From: JAKEGK01 sp036507695
Lineage (GTDB): Bacteria; Pseudomonadota; Gammaproteobacteria; SZUA-152
NCBI GenBank assembly: GCA_036507695.1
Contig: DATCIR010000050.1
Span: 1-44,592 of the forward strand
Direction: 5' to 3'
DNA: 44,592 nucleotides
Shown: piece after piece, positions 8,129 to 16,949 of the stretch
Layout: each line of letters begins with the position of its first letter
Position numbering within the stretch: position 1 is the first letter of the stretch
Translations under genes and position numbers: made by a program
Notes under the pieces: generated by a model
Seen by the model: only the letters and a program-made list of their open reading frames with translations
What the model was told of the DNA's origin: nothing
The model's database searches: none

Positions 8129-8563
8129 TTATGGTTTTTGTACGTGCTTTGCCAGTGGAAAGTTCAGACCGGTTTGTTTATCGGCATCCCGCTTATGCTT
8201 GAGCTGGACCGATAATACGCCGTTTTCAGGATCATCGACAGCGATGGCCCTGCGGTAAACACCCGAGTGTCCGTCCTGGATCATTTGTTGCCATTTATCT
8301 TCCTCGTTCATCCTGATGGAAACAACATACTCATAACCCGGCACACCTTTGACATCCGTTGCCACTATTACAAATTCATTCATACCCCGGGTCGGCGCGC
8401 CAGGACGGATCTCCACCAGGAACTCAGTATCATTCCAGTGTTGTGGCACCAGGATATAAGCACTGCCCTGCCAGCAACTTAACAGCAACGTTATTATCAA
8501 CGCACTGCCAACCCGGCAGCCAAGTTTACCCGCAATGCTGCCTGGAAATTTATTCACCTGCAT
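8129..8563 (-). CDS. FixH/CcoH-like exported or membrane-anchored protein
   Basis: 144 aa from the ATG at 8563, which overlaps the end of the upstream cytochrome gene by 14 bases. A longer frame to 8605 would overlap it more and is less likely. The N-terminus has a basic region and a hydrophobic helix ending in LLLSC, so it is a lipoprotein or an anchored protein. The C-terminal part has the pattern of the FixH/YtkA-like fold, including a DGHSGVYRRAI segment. Its position in an operon with a CcoG homologue supports an oxidase assembly role, as in ccoGHIS clusters. The family call is moderate. Confidence 0.6.
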   Translation of the reverse strand: MQVNKFPGSIAGKLGCRVGSALIITLLLSCWQGSAYILVPQHWNDTEFLVEIRPGAPTRGMNEFVIVATDVKGVPGYEYVVSIRMNEEDKWQQMIQDGHSGVYRRAIAVDDPENGVLSVQLKHKRDADKQTGLNFPLAKHVQKP

Positions 8564-8879
8564 GTTTTTGTAAATACCCAAGGATAATGGCCGTCTCTTC
8601 AGCATTTGGGGGCGTGACTGCCTTGTTATTCATGCGCATTTCCATGCGCTGCACCACACCCGGCCAGTGTTTGGCGGTATGGATCCGGGGTAATGGCGCG
8701 GCATGACATCCACCGCACTGGCTGAGATAAAGCGCTGCCGCCCCGGATTCGTGTTCAGGATAATCACTGGGCTGAAGCAGCTTGAAGTCCGGGTCGTTGA
8801 CGCATCCGGCAAACAGCAACGCCATTGAGAGAATTATTACACCCAGAAATATAAAGCGCAGCGCACTGTGTATTTTCAT
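8550..8879 (-). CDS. Monoheme c-type cytochrome lipoprotein
   Basis: 109 aa. The N-terminal hydrophobic helix ends in the lipobox LFAGC (Cys26), so it is probably lipid-anchored. One heme site, C55-GG-C58-H59, lies in a short C-terminal domain with Met residues (MEMRMNN) that could give the sixth ligand. The compact size and missing upstream helices resemble small cytochrome c555/DHC-like domains. It belongs to the minus-strand operon with CcoG and may pass electrons to, or sit beside, the unusual oxidase. Confidence 0.85.
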   Translation of the reverse strand: MKIHSALRFIFLGVIILSMALLFAGCVNDPDFKLLQPSDYPEHESGAAALYLSQCGGCHAAPLPRIHTAKHWPGVVQRMEMRMNNKAVTPPNAEETAIILGYLQKHAGE

Positions 8880-8931
8880 TGCTTTGTGAGCGTGGTTTTG
8901 GTTTCACACTAGTTTTGGTTTCACATGAGTT

Positions 8932-9402
8932 TCATTTTGACGATTTTGCCTTACCCGCGGGATCCCGGCTCTTCCGGCCGTCGCCGTGGCGATCCGGCAA
9001 ATCCATATCCTCCGTGCCGTCCACACTGGAGCTGTATTTATTTACCATGAAATACACAAATGCGCCAAATACCAGCAAATACAATAGCGCGGCGCCAAAA
9101 CCCCAATCCACCCACGCCCGTTCATAACCGGGGCGATCACCCCAGAACGGGAAACTGAGACCGATTGCAACCAACAACACAGCGCCGATCACCGCCAGAA
9201 ACCACTTGGGCACACCTTTTTGGGACTGAGGTATTTTCTCCACGAGTTCCCAATCTTCCAAGCCGCGCTTTTGCCGGCGTTCTTCATCGGAAGAATAGCC
9301 GAAATTATCATCGGGAATTTCACCCCAGTTTTTCTCTGTGACTTCTTTTAGTTCCGGGGTGTGTGTTTTGTCTGCCGCAGACGTTTTGTTTATTTCAGTC
9401 AT
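8932..9402 (-). CDS. Two-TM protein resembling a CcoP N-terminal anchor without heme domain
   Basis: 156 aa: a hydrophilic N-terminal half (about 1-65), a membrane helix (about 67-86), a short periplasmic loop FPFWGDRPGYERAW, a second helix (about 100-120) and a charged tail. The segment IPQSQKGVPKWFLAVIGAVLL followed by P-x-WG-x-RP closely parallels the same region of the 17156-17782 protein. It also recalls the DNPLPRWW-TM-YPG anchor of cbb3 subunit CcoP. No CxxCH is present. It directly follows ccoG (11-base gap). An oxidase-associated role is inferred. Confidence 0.75.
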   Translation of the reverse strand: MTEINKTSAADKTHTPELKEVTEKNWGEIPDDNFGYSSDEERRQKRGLEDWELVEKIPQSQKGVPKWFLAVIGAVLLVAIGLSFPFWGDRPGYERAWVDWGFGAALLYLLVFGAFVYFMVNKYSSSVDGTEDMDLPDRHGDGRKSRDPAGKAKSSK

Positions 9403-9413
9403 AATCGAACAGC

Positions 9414-10721
9414 CTATTTGCTCGCTACAAAGTGTTGAACACGATAACGGTCTTGCCAGCCATCCGGTGCTGATGCGATAACCAGAAACGAATGTATGCC
9501 GGGTGGCAAGCCGTCCTTGATATGTAATTGCAGATCGATACGGCCCACGTCATTAAATCGCGCCTGTGCCAGGTCAAACTGATAGAGGGATGAATCCAGT
9601 CCGTCGACGGAAATATCCACTACCGCGGAATCATAGATTTTATTGGACACGGCAACCCGGTAGTCGGAGATTTGCGGGCCATGCATGGTATCAGCCCGAT
9701 AGACCGCCAGATGAAAGCGTTCATAACTGACCAGCCCCCACACGAACATGGAAATGCCCAGTAGTGCAAACGGCATGGTCCAATGAACCCGGGACGATAA
9801 TGATGATAACCGTGTTTTCAACAATGCAAAGCGGGTTGCATCCCGATCACCGATTTTGAACCTCAGCAGGCCGGGCTGACCCTGCTTCGCCTGCAGGCTA
9901 TTACAGGCGGTAATGCATTCCCCGCAATTAATGCAAGTATCATAGATATCGGTGCTTTTGGGATCGAGCTCCAGAAAACACTGGGTCGCGCAATAGTTGC
10001 ATTTTTCACACAAAGCGGAGCGTGAGCTATCATAGGCGATATGCAAGGTATGTTGGGTTTTAAAGCCATGCTGCCAGACTTTATAGATGCACATGAACCG
10101 GCACCAGAAATGCCGTATAAACGCGATATCCAGAAATATCACCGCAACAAAAACAAAGTAGATAAAATGCAACGACCCGGCCAAACGCGCGTCCTGCTGA
10201 AACGCAATAAAGGACCAAACAACCGCCGGAGGATAAAAGTAGAACAATGGGATCAGCGCAAACAACATGGCTGCCGCCAAAAAACTGATACCGAGAATTG
10301 CCCAGTTGGACCACTTGTTTTTATTCGCTCCCACTTTCATTTTCTCGCCATCAAGCGAGAGTTCGGCGCGTTTGCCTAATAATTTTTGCGTAAGATAGTT
10401 AGCCCACTCCGATAAACTGTTTTGCGGACAAGACCAGCCGCAAAACGCAGTCCCGACCGTGGAATAGAGCAACACCGCGCCGCTGGCCAGTACCAGCCAA
10501 AAACCAAATACCAGAAAAAAATCGGACCACCAAATCTGGCGATCGAGGACCACGAACGCTCCCGCCATTGGATCAATACGAAACAAGCCGGCTGCGGGAA
10601 TCAATATGGCAACGGCGATAGTAAACCACTGCAAAGCACGGCGTTGCCAGTGCAAACGCATACTCGCTTTGGGTGTTTCCGCCGTGATGGGAATCCCGCT
10701 GAGTGAATTATTACTTTGCAT
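9414..10721 (-). CDS. ccoG: CcoG/FixG/RdxA-family iron-sulfur membrane protein
   Basis: 435-aa inner-membrane protein of the family needed for cbb3 oxidase biogenesis, where CcoG is implicated in copper reduction. Several TM helices occupy the first half. CGWSCPQ (Cys94, Cys98) sits where the family has CGYTCPQ, with further cysteines at 207 and 211. A ferredoxin domain has two [4Fe-4S] motifs: C238-x2-C241-x2-C244-x3-C248 and C263-x2-C266-x2-C269-x3-C273. A TM helix and an Ig-like periplasmic C-terminal domain follow. Length and architecture are normal. It confirms that the locus builds a C-type heme-copper oxidase. Confidence 0.93.
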   Translation of the reverse strand: MQSNNSLSGIPITAETPKASMRLHWQRRALQWFTIAVAILIPAAGLFRIDPMAGAFVVLDRQIWWSDFFLVFGFWLVLASGAVLLYSTVGTAFCGWSCPQNSLSEWANYLTQKLLGKRAELSLDGEKMKVGANKNKWSNWAILGISFLAAAMLFALIPLFYFYPPAVVWSFIAFQQDARLAGSLHFIYFVFVAVIFLDIAFIRHFWCRFMCIYKVWQHGFKTQHTLHIAYDSSRSALCEKCNYCATQCFLELDPKSTDIYDTCINCGECITACNSLQAKQGQPGLLRFKIGDRDATRFALLKTRLSSLSSRVHWTMPFALLGISMFVWGLVSYERFHLAVYRADTMHGPQISDYRVAVSNKIYDSAVVDISVDGLDSSLYQFDLAQARFNDVGRIDLQLHIKDGLPPGIHSFLVIASAPDGWQDRYRVQHFVASK

Positions 10722-10799
10722 CGCAGAAATATACCATACAGTGACTGAACGCTCACTTAATTTGACAACTGACCTTACAATACATAACGTTATCCACCT

Positions 10800-13427
10800 T
10801 CAATGTTGCAGCGCTTTATCCAGAGGACTAAGTTCAGCGAATTTTATTTTGTAACGTTGCGCTGACTCTGCATTACCACCCTCTTCCTCCAAACGCCACA
10901 TTCGTTTTAATGCGTCAGGATGATCCGGCCGGATTTTTAAAACCGATTCTAGTATGGCTTTTTCCGATATCCCGGCAGGACGGGTCATTTCATAGTTCAC
11001 CAAGGTCGCGTCCGCCACTGCGTAACTAATCCAGTGATCGCTGGGATTGGCTTGATAGGCCAGTTTCAGAAGCCGGTGAGCTTCGTTCGAATTGTTCTGC
11101 AACATCGCCAACCAACTGCGGTGAGCGAGTTCGGTTGCAATATAAGCCCTTTCAAAGGCGGCAAAGTTGGCGCTGTCCACATTAAGCTCTGCCGCCGCGG
11201 CAGATACGTGCAGCCGATGCTGCAGCAGATAATGGAGTAATTTGGCCAAATCCAATTCCCCGCTGTAGCGCGCGCCGGGCAGCCGGAATTCTATTTGCGG
11301 CGCCCATTCATCCTGAATGGGGCCAGACTCGTCGACATTAATCCTGCCCCAATAACGGCCCAGCCAGGCAAACTGGTTTTCAGTGCCCAATATCAGCTGC
11401 CGCCCTTCTGGAGACAGTCCCGCGAGGTTTTGTTCCAGAGCGGGCAATCCAGCCAATGCTCCGTTAACGCCGACCAGTGCAATACGAAATGCATCCACGA
11501 ACAATACCGCATCAGGAAAAACGTTTTTGAATGTGCGCAGGACAATCTTGAGAGACTCCAGCTCAAATTGATTGAGGGCAATCCACTGCACAAAAATTCC
11601 GTTATCCGTCAGCCGTTGCTTCACTCGCTGGAATTGCTGCCGGGAAAGCAACGCACTGCGCCCGACCAAGTCAGGGTGAAACAAGTCACCGATGATCACG
11701 TCATGTTTCCCGGGATCAGTCTTGATAAAACGCCTGGCATCGTCGCGAATAATAATGGTATGGTCAACAATATCCATGTTGACCTGATTAAACCATTCGC
11801 CGGCGGCCTCAATTGCACCCGCGGATATTTCCACGGCAGTTCGTTCCAATTTTGGATATGCCAGTGAACTGGAAGCGGAAATTCCCGTCCCTAAGCCAAG
11901 AAACAATACCGAGCGCGGTTCCGGATGCAGCAACAGCGGCAACCGCGCCTGGTTCCTTTGTGTATGCACCGAAGCGGGATCCGAAGCAGCATCCATGCGT
12001 TGCAAGTCAGCCAGTAACAATCTTTGCCCATCCTGTTTGGCAATGACGTGGGTGATATTCAGCGCGTCCTCATAACGATACAAATCGCTGGTATTGGAAT
12101 AAATTTCCGGTGCCAGCACATGTACCGGCACCATCTGGAAGACCGGTAGCGCTGCCAGCGTAACGATAGGCAGCGAAATCCAAATAACCCGTTTATTGGC
12201 CCAGGCCAGACTAAACAGCATAATCAGCAGCGCGGACACCACAATGACCGCGTAACTACCTATCAGCGGGGTCAGCAAAAAACCGGCGGCTATTGCGCCT
12301 AATGCGGCGCCAATGGAGTTGGCTCCGTATAATCTTGCGCCGCTGATGCCAGAGTCACCCAATCGCCGGTTTAACAACGGCAGCCACGCGCCAAAAATCA
12401 ATGTTACCGGCAAGGTCAGCATTGCAATGAGCGTACCCTGGTATAACAAGGCCTGGTTCAGGGATGTGATTTGCTGGAAATCGAAAAACTGAGTGAATGA
12501 TGGCAACAGCCAAAGACCGGCCACGATAAAACTACCGGCGCAAACCGGTAAGGTGTTAAACCACGCCGCTTTCACCAGGTAGCGCGCGAAATAACTGCCG
12601 GCCGCTATGCCAACCAGAAACACGGCCAATATGATTGCCAGAACATATTCCGTTCTCAGGAAAACCATGCCAAACAAGCGCGTCCAGCCGATTTCCAGCA
12701 TCAGCGAAACCGCGCCTATACCGGCGTATGCCACCAGCAGTTGTATTTGATCCGCGCTTAACCGCCGGTCATCCACTTTTGTTGCGTGGGGTAAGGCAGC
12801 CGGTAATTGACGAGACAATATTCCCGCCGCCACCGCAACGCACACACTGATACTCACCACAATGTGGAGCGCCGATGTCCAGCCCAACGCTGGCAACAAC
12901 ACCAAGGGTAGCAGCGCGCCGATAGCTGCACCCAGGGTGTTAACCGCGTAAACAACACCTAACGAAGCCGGGACTTTTTCAAACAGGGAAAGTATTAATG
13001 GAAAACCCATACCCATGAGCAAAGCCGGTAGTAGCAATACAAATCCAGTGGCAATGAACTGCAAGAAGTACCATATACCCAGTGAGAACTGCGCGGCCAG
13101 ATTAAATTGCCACGATTCGACCCATTGAAACAGCCAGGGAATAGCCAGCGAAGTACCGGCTATCACCAACTCGATAACGGCAAAGATTGCCAGGGGATCC
13201 GAGGCATACCGTAACACCCGGGTACCCAGCAAACTACCCGCTCCCAGGCCCAGCATAAACGCGGCAACGGTAATCACCACCCCGAAGATGCTGACCCCGA
13301 ATTGCAATGCCAGCATTCTGACCCACAGGACTTCATAAGCCAGGCTCGAGAGTCCGGAGAAAAAATACAGCGTCAGCACCATCAGCAGGATCGGCTTCAA
13401 CGGGTGATCAGTTAGTTGTTTTGACAC
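10800..13427 (-). CDS. Membrane-fused spermidine synthase-like protein (875 aa)
   Basis: The N-terminal half (about residues 10-430) is a polytopic membrane domain of roughly a dozen helices starting with FFSGLSSLAYEVLWVRMLAL, the hallmark of fused spermidine synthases. A SpeE-like Rossmann domain follows (about 440-700), with LFLGLGTGISASSSLAYP and the acidic VEIS strand end, then DLFHPDLVGRSALLSRQQF. The C-terminal 150 residues look helical and TPR-like (LKIRPDHPDALKRMWRLEEEGG). True aminopropyl transfer is unproven. It sits inside the oxidase assembly operon between a small membrane protein and ccoG, which is unusual. Confidence 0.85.
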   Translation of the reverse strand: MSKQLTDHPLKPILLMVLTLYFFSGLSSLAYEVLWVRMLALQFGVSIFGVVITVAAFMLGLGAGSLLGTRVLRYASDPLAIFAVIELVIAGTSLAIPWLFQWVESWQFNLAAQFSLGIWYFLQFIATGFVLLLPALLMGMGFPLILSLFEKVPASLGVVYAVNTLGAAIGALLPLVLLPALGWTSALHIVVSISVCVAVAAGILSRQLPAALPHATKVDDRRLSADQIQLLVAYAGIGAVSLMLEIGWTRLFGMVFLRTEYVLAIILAVFLVGIAAGSYFARYLVKAAWFNTLPVCAGSFIVAGLWLLPSFTQFFDFQQITSLNQALLYQGTLIAMLTLPVTLIFGAWLPLLNRRLGDSGISGARLYGANSIGAALGAIAAGFLLTPLIGSYAVIVVSALLIMLFSLAWANKRVIWISLPIVTLAALPVFQMVPVHVLAPEIYSNTSDLYRYEDALNITHVIAKQDGQRLLLADLQRMDAASDPASVHTQRNQARLPLLLHPEPRSVLFLGLGTGISASSSLAYPKLERTAVEISAGAIEAAGEWFNQVNMDIVDHTIIIRDDARRFIKTDPGKHDVIIGDLFHPDLVGRSALLSRQQFQRVKQRLTDNGIFVQWIALNQFELESLKIVLRTFKNVFPDAVLFVDAFRIALVGVNGALAGLPALEQNLAGLSPEGRQLILGTENQFAWLGRYWGRINVDESGPIQDEWAPQIEFRLPGARYSGELDLAKLLHYLLQHRLHVSAAAAELNVDSANFAAFERAYIATELAHRSWLAMLQNNSNEAHRLLKLAYQANPSDHWISYAVADATLVNYEMTRPAGISEKAILESVLKIRPDHPDALKRMWRLEEEGGNAESAQRYKIKFAELSPLDKALQH

Positions 13428-13469
13428 GATGCAAGGCGTAGTTACGTAAAATAGCGGCTTTCGGCGCGA

Positions 13470-13886
13470 TTAAAACGGCCAGAACCATACCATGCCGACT
13501 ATGGCATGGCCAAGCGCCAGGGTAAGACTAAGGCCGGCAAAAACCATATGCGCTATGTACACGTCTTTGCCAAAAACACCCATTGCAATGCCGAGTCCTA
13601 CTGTAATGGATATAAACAAAAGTAGCGGCACCCCCATCGCAAACATGATTTGCCGCTTGCGTTGATCGTCTATTTTTATAATTTCACTGTCGATGACGTC
13701 CCGGGAGGTAAAAGCCTGAATAACCTGCGTTTCACTGGATTTTTGCGGTGCTTCCGCGCTACCGCCGCCTGTATCCTTGTCATCCCCGGCGCTGATAGAG
13801 GAAAAAAAAATAAAAAATAAAATAGTCAGCCTGCTTAAAGTTGCGAAATCGCGAAGCGTGCTTGTTATCGAATCGGCACCGCGCAT
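13470..13886 (-). CDS. Unassigned membrane protein, 138 aa
   Basis: An N-terminal hydrophobic segment (about 17-33) ending SISA may be a signal peptide. It is followed by a polar region rich in Gly/Ser/Asp and then two membrane helices (about 80-102 and 108-132), the second containing HMVFAGLSLTLALGHAIVGMVWFW. The two His in this last helix could contact heme, but this is speculation. The start lies 4 bases after the preceding stop, so it is in the operon. Confidence 0.72.
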   Translation of the reverse strand: MRGADSITSTLRDFATLSRLTILFFIFFSSISAGDDKDTGGGSAEAPQKSSETQVIQAFTSRDVIDSEIIKIDDQRKRQIMFAMGVPLLLFISITVGLGIAMGVFGKDVYIAHMVFAGLSLTLALGHAIVGMVWFWPF

Positions 13887-13889
13887 TGC

Positions 13890-14147
13890 TTATTGCCGCT
13901 CTTCGATGGAAGACTCTGTATCGGCTTTGTTCTCCCGTTCCGCCTGGTGCTTTTTAATGGCAAAGTGCCAATATAAAACCGCGCTCAGCACGAACGGGAA
14001 CAGTATAATCAACAACAGGAAAATAAAAATAGCCCAGGGAGTATCAATCGATACACGTAAGTAACGATAACTGTCAGCAGCAAAGGCAACATGGCAAAAC
14101 AGCGTCATCCAAATCGCCAGTATTGCCATGGTGAGTTTTGTATTCAT
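13890..14147 (-). CDS. Small exported membrane protein, 85 aa
   Basis: Begins with a likely signal peptide (TMAILAIWMTLFCHVAFAA, cleavage after AFA). A periplasmic stretch SYRYLRVSIDTP, one long membrane helix (about 38-62) and a charged cytoplasmic tail follow. The arrangement suggests a type I single-pass subunit. It lies between the SUMF1-type gene and the 138-aa membrane protein in the same operon. No family is recognised. Confidence 0.75.
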   Translation of the reverse strand: MNTKLTMAILAIWMTLFCHVAFAADSYRYLRVSIDTPWAIFIFLLLIILFPFVLSAVLYWHFAIKKHQAERENKADTESSIEERQ

Positions 14148-14183
14148 AAGGGATATCGTGTTTACTAAACGTCGAATTAACCG

Positions 14184-15248
14184 TTAGCCTGCCGGAACGT
14201 CTTGAACGCAGCGGAATCCAAAAAAATCTGACGCATAATGCGGCATTGAATAATTGCGGTGATAACTCGAGGTGGAAAATGGATCGCTTTTCCACGAACC
14301 GCCGCGCCGTACTTTAAACACCCGGTTTTCCAGTTCAACCAGTTCACCCACTTTCATCGCCTTATCCTCGGGTGTGTTGGCCACCAGCGCTTTTGCGGTA
14401 AACAAGGCAGCGGGCGCCGTGGACCCTTCATAGGGCGCGAAATCACTGGCGGTCCACTGGCTGACATTTCCGGCCATGTCGAATACCCCATACGGGCTTT
14501 TCCCCGATTCGTATTGCGTCACCACGGACGTTGCACCGACGTTATAGTAGGTGTTCAGCCGGGTTGGGTCCATGTTATCTCCCCATGGCCAACGGTTTCC
14601 CTGGGGACCCCTGGCGGCTTTTTCCCATTCAGCTTCCGTTGGTAACCGCTTATTTACCGAGGTACAATACGCCTGCGCATCAAACCAGGATACCATGGCC
14701 ACGGGATGCAGCAGTTTATTTTCCGGGACTTTTCCATTTTGCCAGTCCAGCGGCGGCCTGTGCTTGGTCCTGGCCACAAAGCGGGCATACTGCGCGATCG
14801 TGACAGGATATTTATCAATATAATAGCGTTGCAATACCACCTTATGTTCGGGCTGGTTTTGGGCATCGGCCCGTTCGGAGTTGGTCCCCATCAGAAACTC
14901 GCCTTCGGGTATCTCGACGATCATATCCACCTCGGCCCACTGTTCCGGAGTCAGCAAGGCGGTAACCTCGGTCAGCAAGAATGTATCATCCGCTTTTTCT
15001 GTTAATTTATGCTGCTTATGCAATTGGATGTCTTCACCGGCGGCCCGGATGCGCTTGTGTTCATCTTTGAGATCGTAGGAAGCCCTGGCGCGCATGTCAT
15101 TCATTCGATTGGCGCCCAACTTTACGACATGAAAAGCGCCAAACACCATGGCTAATGCGATACAGGTAATTAAAGTCGCAACCAGATAGCGTTTGCGCAC
15201 TAACCGTTGTTGCTCCGTCAATTGCATACGGGTGGAATGCCCTGACAT
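14184..15248 (-). CDS. SUMF1/formylglycine-generating-enzyme-like protein, membrane-anchored, catalytic cysteines absent
   Basis: 354 aa with an N-terminal membrane anchor (about residues 22-46), so the domain (about 110-350) should be periplasmic. SUMF1 blocks are clear: IPEGEFLMGTNSE, YYIDKYPVT, PVAMVSWFDAQAYC, RLPTEAEWEKAARG, WPWGDN, GNVSQW and FGFRC at the end. The region corresponding to the FGE active site, RRGGSWKSDPFSTSSYHRNY, lacks both catalytic cysteines, so it should not oxidise sulfatase cysteines. Related proteins (for example NirV) occur beside respiratory enzymes. It starts right after the 15251-15730 gene in the operon. Confidence 0.9.
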   Translation of the reverse strand: MSGHSTRMQLTEQQRLVRKRYLVATLITCIALAMVFGAFHVVKLGANRMNDMRARASYDLKDEHKRIRAAGEDIQLHKQHKLTEKADDTFLLTEVTALLTPEQWAEVDMIVEIPEGEFLMGTNSERADAQNQPEHKVVLQRYYIDKYPVTIAQYARFVARTKHRPPLDWQNGKVPENKLLHPVAMVSWFDAQAYCTSVNKRLPTEAEWEKAARGPQGNRWPWGDNMDPTRLNTYYNVGATSVVTQYESGKSPYGVFDMAGNVSQWTASDFAPYEGSTAPAALFTAKALVANTPEDKAMKVGELVELENRVFKVRRGGSWKSDPFSTSSYHRNYSMPHYASDFFGFRCVQDVPAG

Positions 15249-15250
15249 AA

Positions 15251-15730
15251 CTACTCACTTAATGACGACTCTTTAGGTTTTTCGTCGGGTTTAACGTAGA
15301 GTTTTTCCGCTTCTTCCGGCGTGGTACGGCCGTAAATTCGCTTTATCATGATCTCGCCAAAAACGCCGCCAATAGCCGCGCACTCAACCGCCAGAATTAC
15401 AAAAAAAATCCACCAGCCAAAAGGCATTAACGTCATGCCGTCCGGCAGGTTCGTGAGATATTCACTCTCCATATAGGCGATCGTCCTGACGATGACCGGG
15501 GGAAAATAACACAACCATTTTCCGCCCAAGCCAAATACCGACGCGGTAGCCAGTCCCACGAAGATGGGAATGATGAAAACCAGAACGGCCCACTTTACAT
15601 TAAATATCGCCAGAGGATCGTTAATAGGAACCAATTCCAAGCGCACACCGAGCAACCGGTCGCCCGCATAGTTAACCAGACAGCCCACCATGATCGCAAA
15701 CGTTCCGGATACAAACCGCGCTTTTGTCAT
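15251..15730 (-). CDS. Unassigned polytopic membrane protein, 159 aa
   Basis: Four predicted helices at about residues 5-22, 46-66, 74-90 and 104-126, with a charged cytoplasmic tail (about 130-159). It starts inside the end of the upstream cytochrome gene (ATGA overlap at 15727-15730) and stops next to the SUMF1-type start, so translation is tightly coupled. DUF3341-like and other oxidase-linked families were considered, but I see no diagnostic motif. Probably a structural subunit or assembly factor of the oxidase. Confidence 0.75.
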   Translation of the reverse strand: MTKARFVSGTFAIMVGCLVNYAGDRLLGVRLELVPINDPLAIFNVKWAVLVFIIPIFVGLATASVFGLGGKWLCYFPPVIVRTIAYMESEYLTNLPDGMTLMPFGWWIFFVILAVECAAIGGVFGEIMIKRIYGRTTPEEAEKLYVKPDEKPKESSLSE

Positions 15731-16215
15731 GGGTTATACTCTTTACCGGTTAATTTCTCATATTCGAGTTTCTTGGTTTCTTCCAGATACCACTCTTCAA
15801 CCTTCAGACTCGCCATATATTCTGCCAGGATTATCCGATCTTGTTCCGGCGCATGCGCCAGTGATGGCATTTGATATTCTTTTTTCAGTCGCGTAGGCAC
15901 AATGTTCTGAGGATTATCCGCGGAAAAATACCGTAAAAACCATTCCTCACCTTTTAAAGAACCCAAACCATCCAGGGCGGGCGCGGGAACGGATTGCATG
16001 ATGCTGCGTTTGGTCCAAAGACTATGGCAGGCGTGACAATTATATTTTTCAAAAAGTGCACGCGCTTGTTTAGACAATTCCAGAGATGCTGTGCTGTAGT
16101 AAGGGATACCTTTATCTTCTTCTGCCTGGCTGGAGAGGTTATAAGCCTTGAGCGCGGCGGTGATTGCCACAACAACACCGATAACCGCCAAAATGCCCAG
16201 TTCACCTTTTTTCAT
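15727..16215 (-). CDS. Membrane-anchored monoheme cytochrome c
   Basis: 162 aa: an uncleaved N-terminal helix (about 7-24) and a periplasmic class I cytochrome domain with C60-HA-C63-H64. ALDGLGSLKGEEWFLRYFSADNP follows, and QMPSLAH probably supplies the Met ligand. The layout (helix, one heme, NP and MPS motifs) resembles NorC and the heme domains of CcoP/CcoO. The LDGxGS segment is shared with the cytochrome at 23386-23964, which suggests paralogues. It may replace part of the missing CcoP. Confidence 0.88.
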   Translation of the reverse strand: MKKGELGILAVIGVVVAITAALKAYNLSSQAEEDKGIPYYSTASLELSKQARALFEKYNCHACHSLWTKRSIMQSVPAPALDGLGSLKGEEWFLRYFSADNPQNIVPTRLKKEYQMPSLAHAPEQDRIILAEYMASLKVEEWYLEETKKLEYEKLTGKEYNP

Positions 16216-16261
16216 GATGCTTTATAAAGTATTCGCATGCTGCAACAATACCTGGTCTCAG

Positions 16262-16549
16262 TTACGATGCTTTTTTCTTTTCCGCCGTTTTTTGTTCGCG
16301 CGCTTCTTTCAAATACTTTTCACGCAATTCTTCCTGAGATTTATTGACTTCCATCGCCTTTTTAAATTCTTCAGGCGACATTTTGTCTTCATCGTCCTTA
16401 TCAAACACCACGTATTTGATATCTTCATCAAATTGATCGTTCTTGGCGGCCCAGCGTATGGCGATTATCGACGCGATAATGATTCCCGCGCCAGCGACCA
16501 GCCACAGATAGATTGTCCAACCGTCTTCAAGATTATTTAAAAATTCCAT
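16262..16549 (-). CDS. CcoS-like small membrane protein, 95 aa
   Basis: One N-terminal helix (about residues 13-33) is followed by IRWAAKNDQFDEDIKYVVFDKDDED. This matches the CcoS signature in which the helix is followed by a GQFDDLE-like stretch and an acidic FDDD patch. CcoS helps insert cofactors into cbb3 oxidase. The protein is longer than usual because of a lysine/glutamate-rich helical tail. It lies second in the operon and supports the assembly-module interpretation. Confidence 0.7.
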   Translation of the reverse strand: MEFLNNLEDGWTIYLWLVAGAGIIIASIIAIRWAAKNDQFDEDIKYVVFDKDDEDKMSPEEFKKAMEVNKSQEELREKYLKEAREQKTAEKKKAS

Positions 16550-16558
16550 CGCTCTCTC

Positions 16559-16852
16559 CTATACTAAAAACCCGTGCATCATTTGCGCTGCGCCAAAAAC
16601 GATGGCGAAAACGACACCGAGTAGAATCATGACAAAAAGCACCTTTTCCCCTGTTTTCAGTTTTTGTGATTTGCCTTTAAACATAAAAAGAAATGCAATC
16701 ACCAGAAAAACAACAATCCCGAATATTAAAAAATAGAACATGCCGGCGCTAAAGCTTTGGCTGCTCATGCCCTCGATACTCATGTCGAAGCCAAAGGGAC
16801 GCACCTTATCGCCTTCGGCCACTTGTATAAGCTGATGAAAAATACTGTACAT
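16559..16852 (-). CDS. Two-TM membrane protein, 97 aa, first gene of the assembly operon
   Basis: Two helices at about residues 36-58 and 69-92, separated by a short basic loop KGKSQKLKTGEK. The piece KTGEKVLF followed by a hydrophobic helix recurs at the N-terminus of the 23386-23964 cytochrome, so the second helix may be a shared anchor type. The gene follows a terminator and a perfect TATAAT, making it the likely first gene of a 12-gene operon that ends near 8129. No family is recognised. Confidence 0.72.
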   Translation of the reverse strand: MYSIFHQLIQVAEGDKVRPFGFDMSIEGMSSQSFSAGMFYFLIFGIVVFLVIAFLFMFKGKSQKLKTGEKVLFVMILLGVVFAIVFGAAQMMHGFLV

Positions 16853-16899
16853 GCTACCAACCGGGAAATGCAGAATTAGGTAACCACATTGGATTGTAT

Positions 16900-16905
16900 A
16901 TTATA
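16900..16905 (-). promoter_or_regulatory. Candidate -10 element (TATAAT)
   Basis: On the minus strand a perfect TATAAT lies 48 bases before the 16852 start and just past the terminator of the upstream operon. No good -35 is found at 17 bases (TTTATC there), so it may be activator-dependent. Confidence 0.4.
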
Positions 16906-16949
16906 TCAACAAGTTCACTACGGATAAAAATTGAAATCCTGTAGTAAGC

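Noticed and set aside
14184..15248. Active sulfatase-modifying factor
   Set aside because: Both catalytic cysteines are missing at the expected place and no sulfatase gene is in the window.
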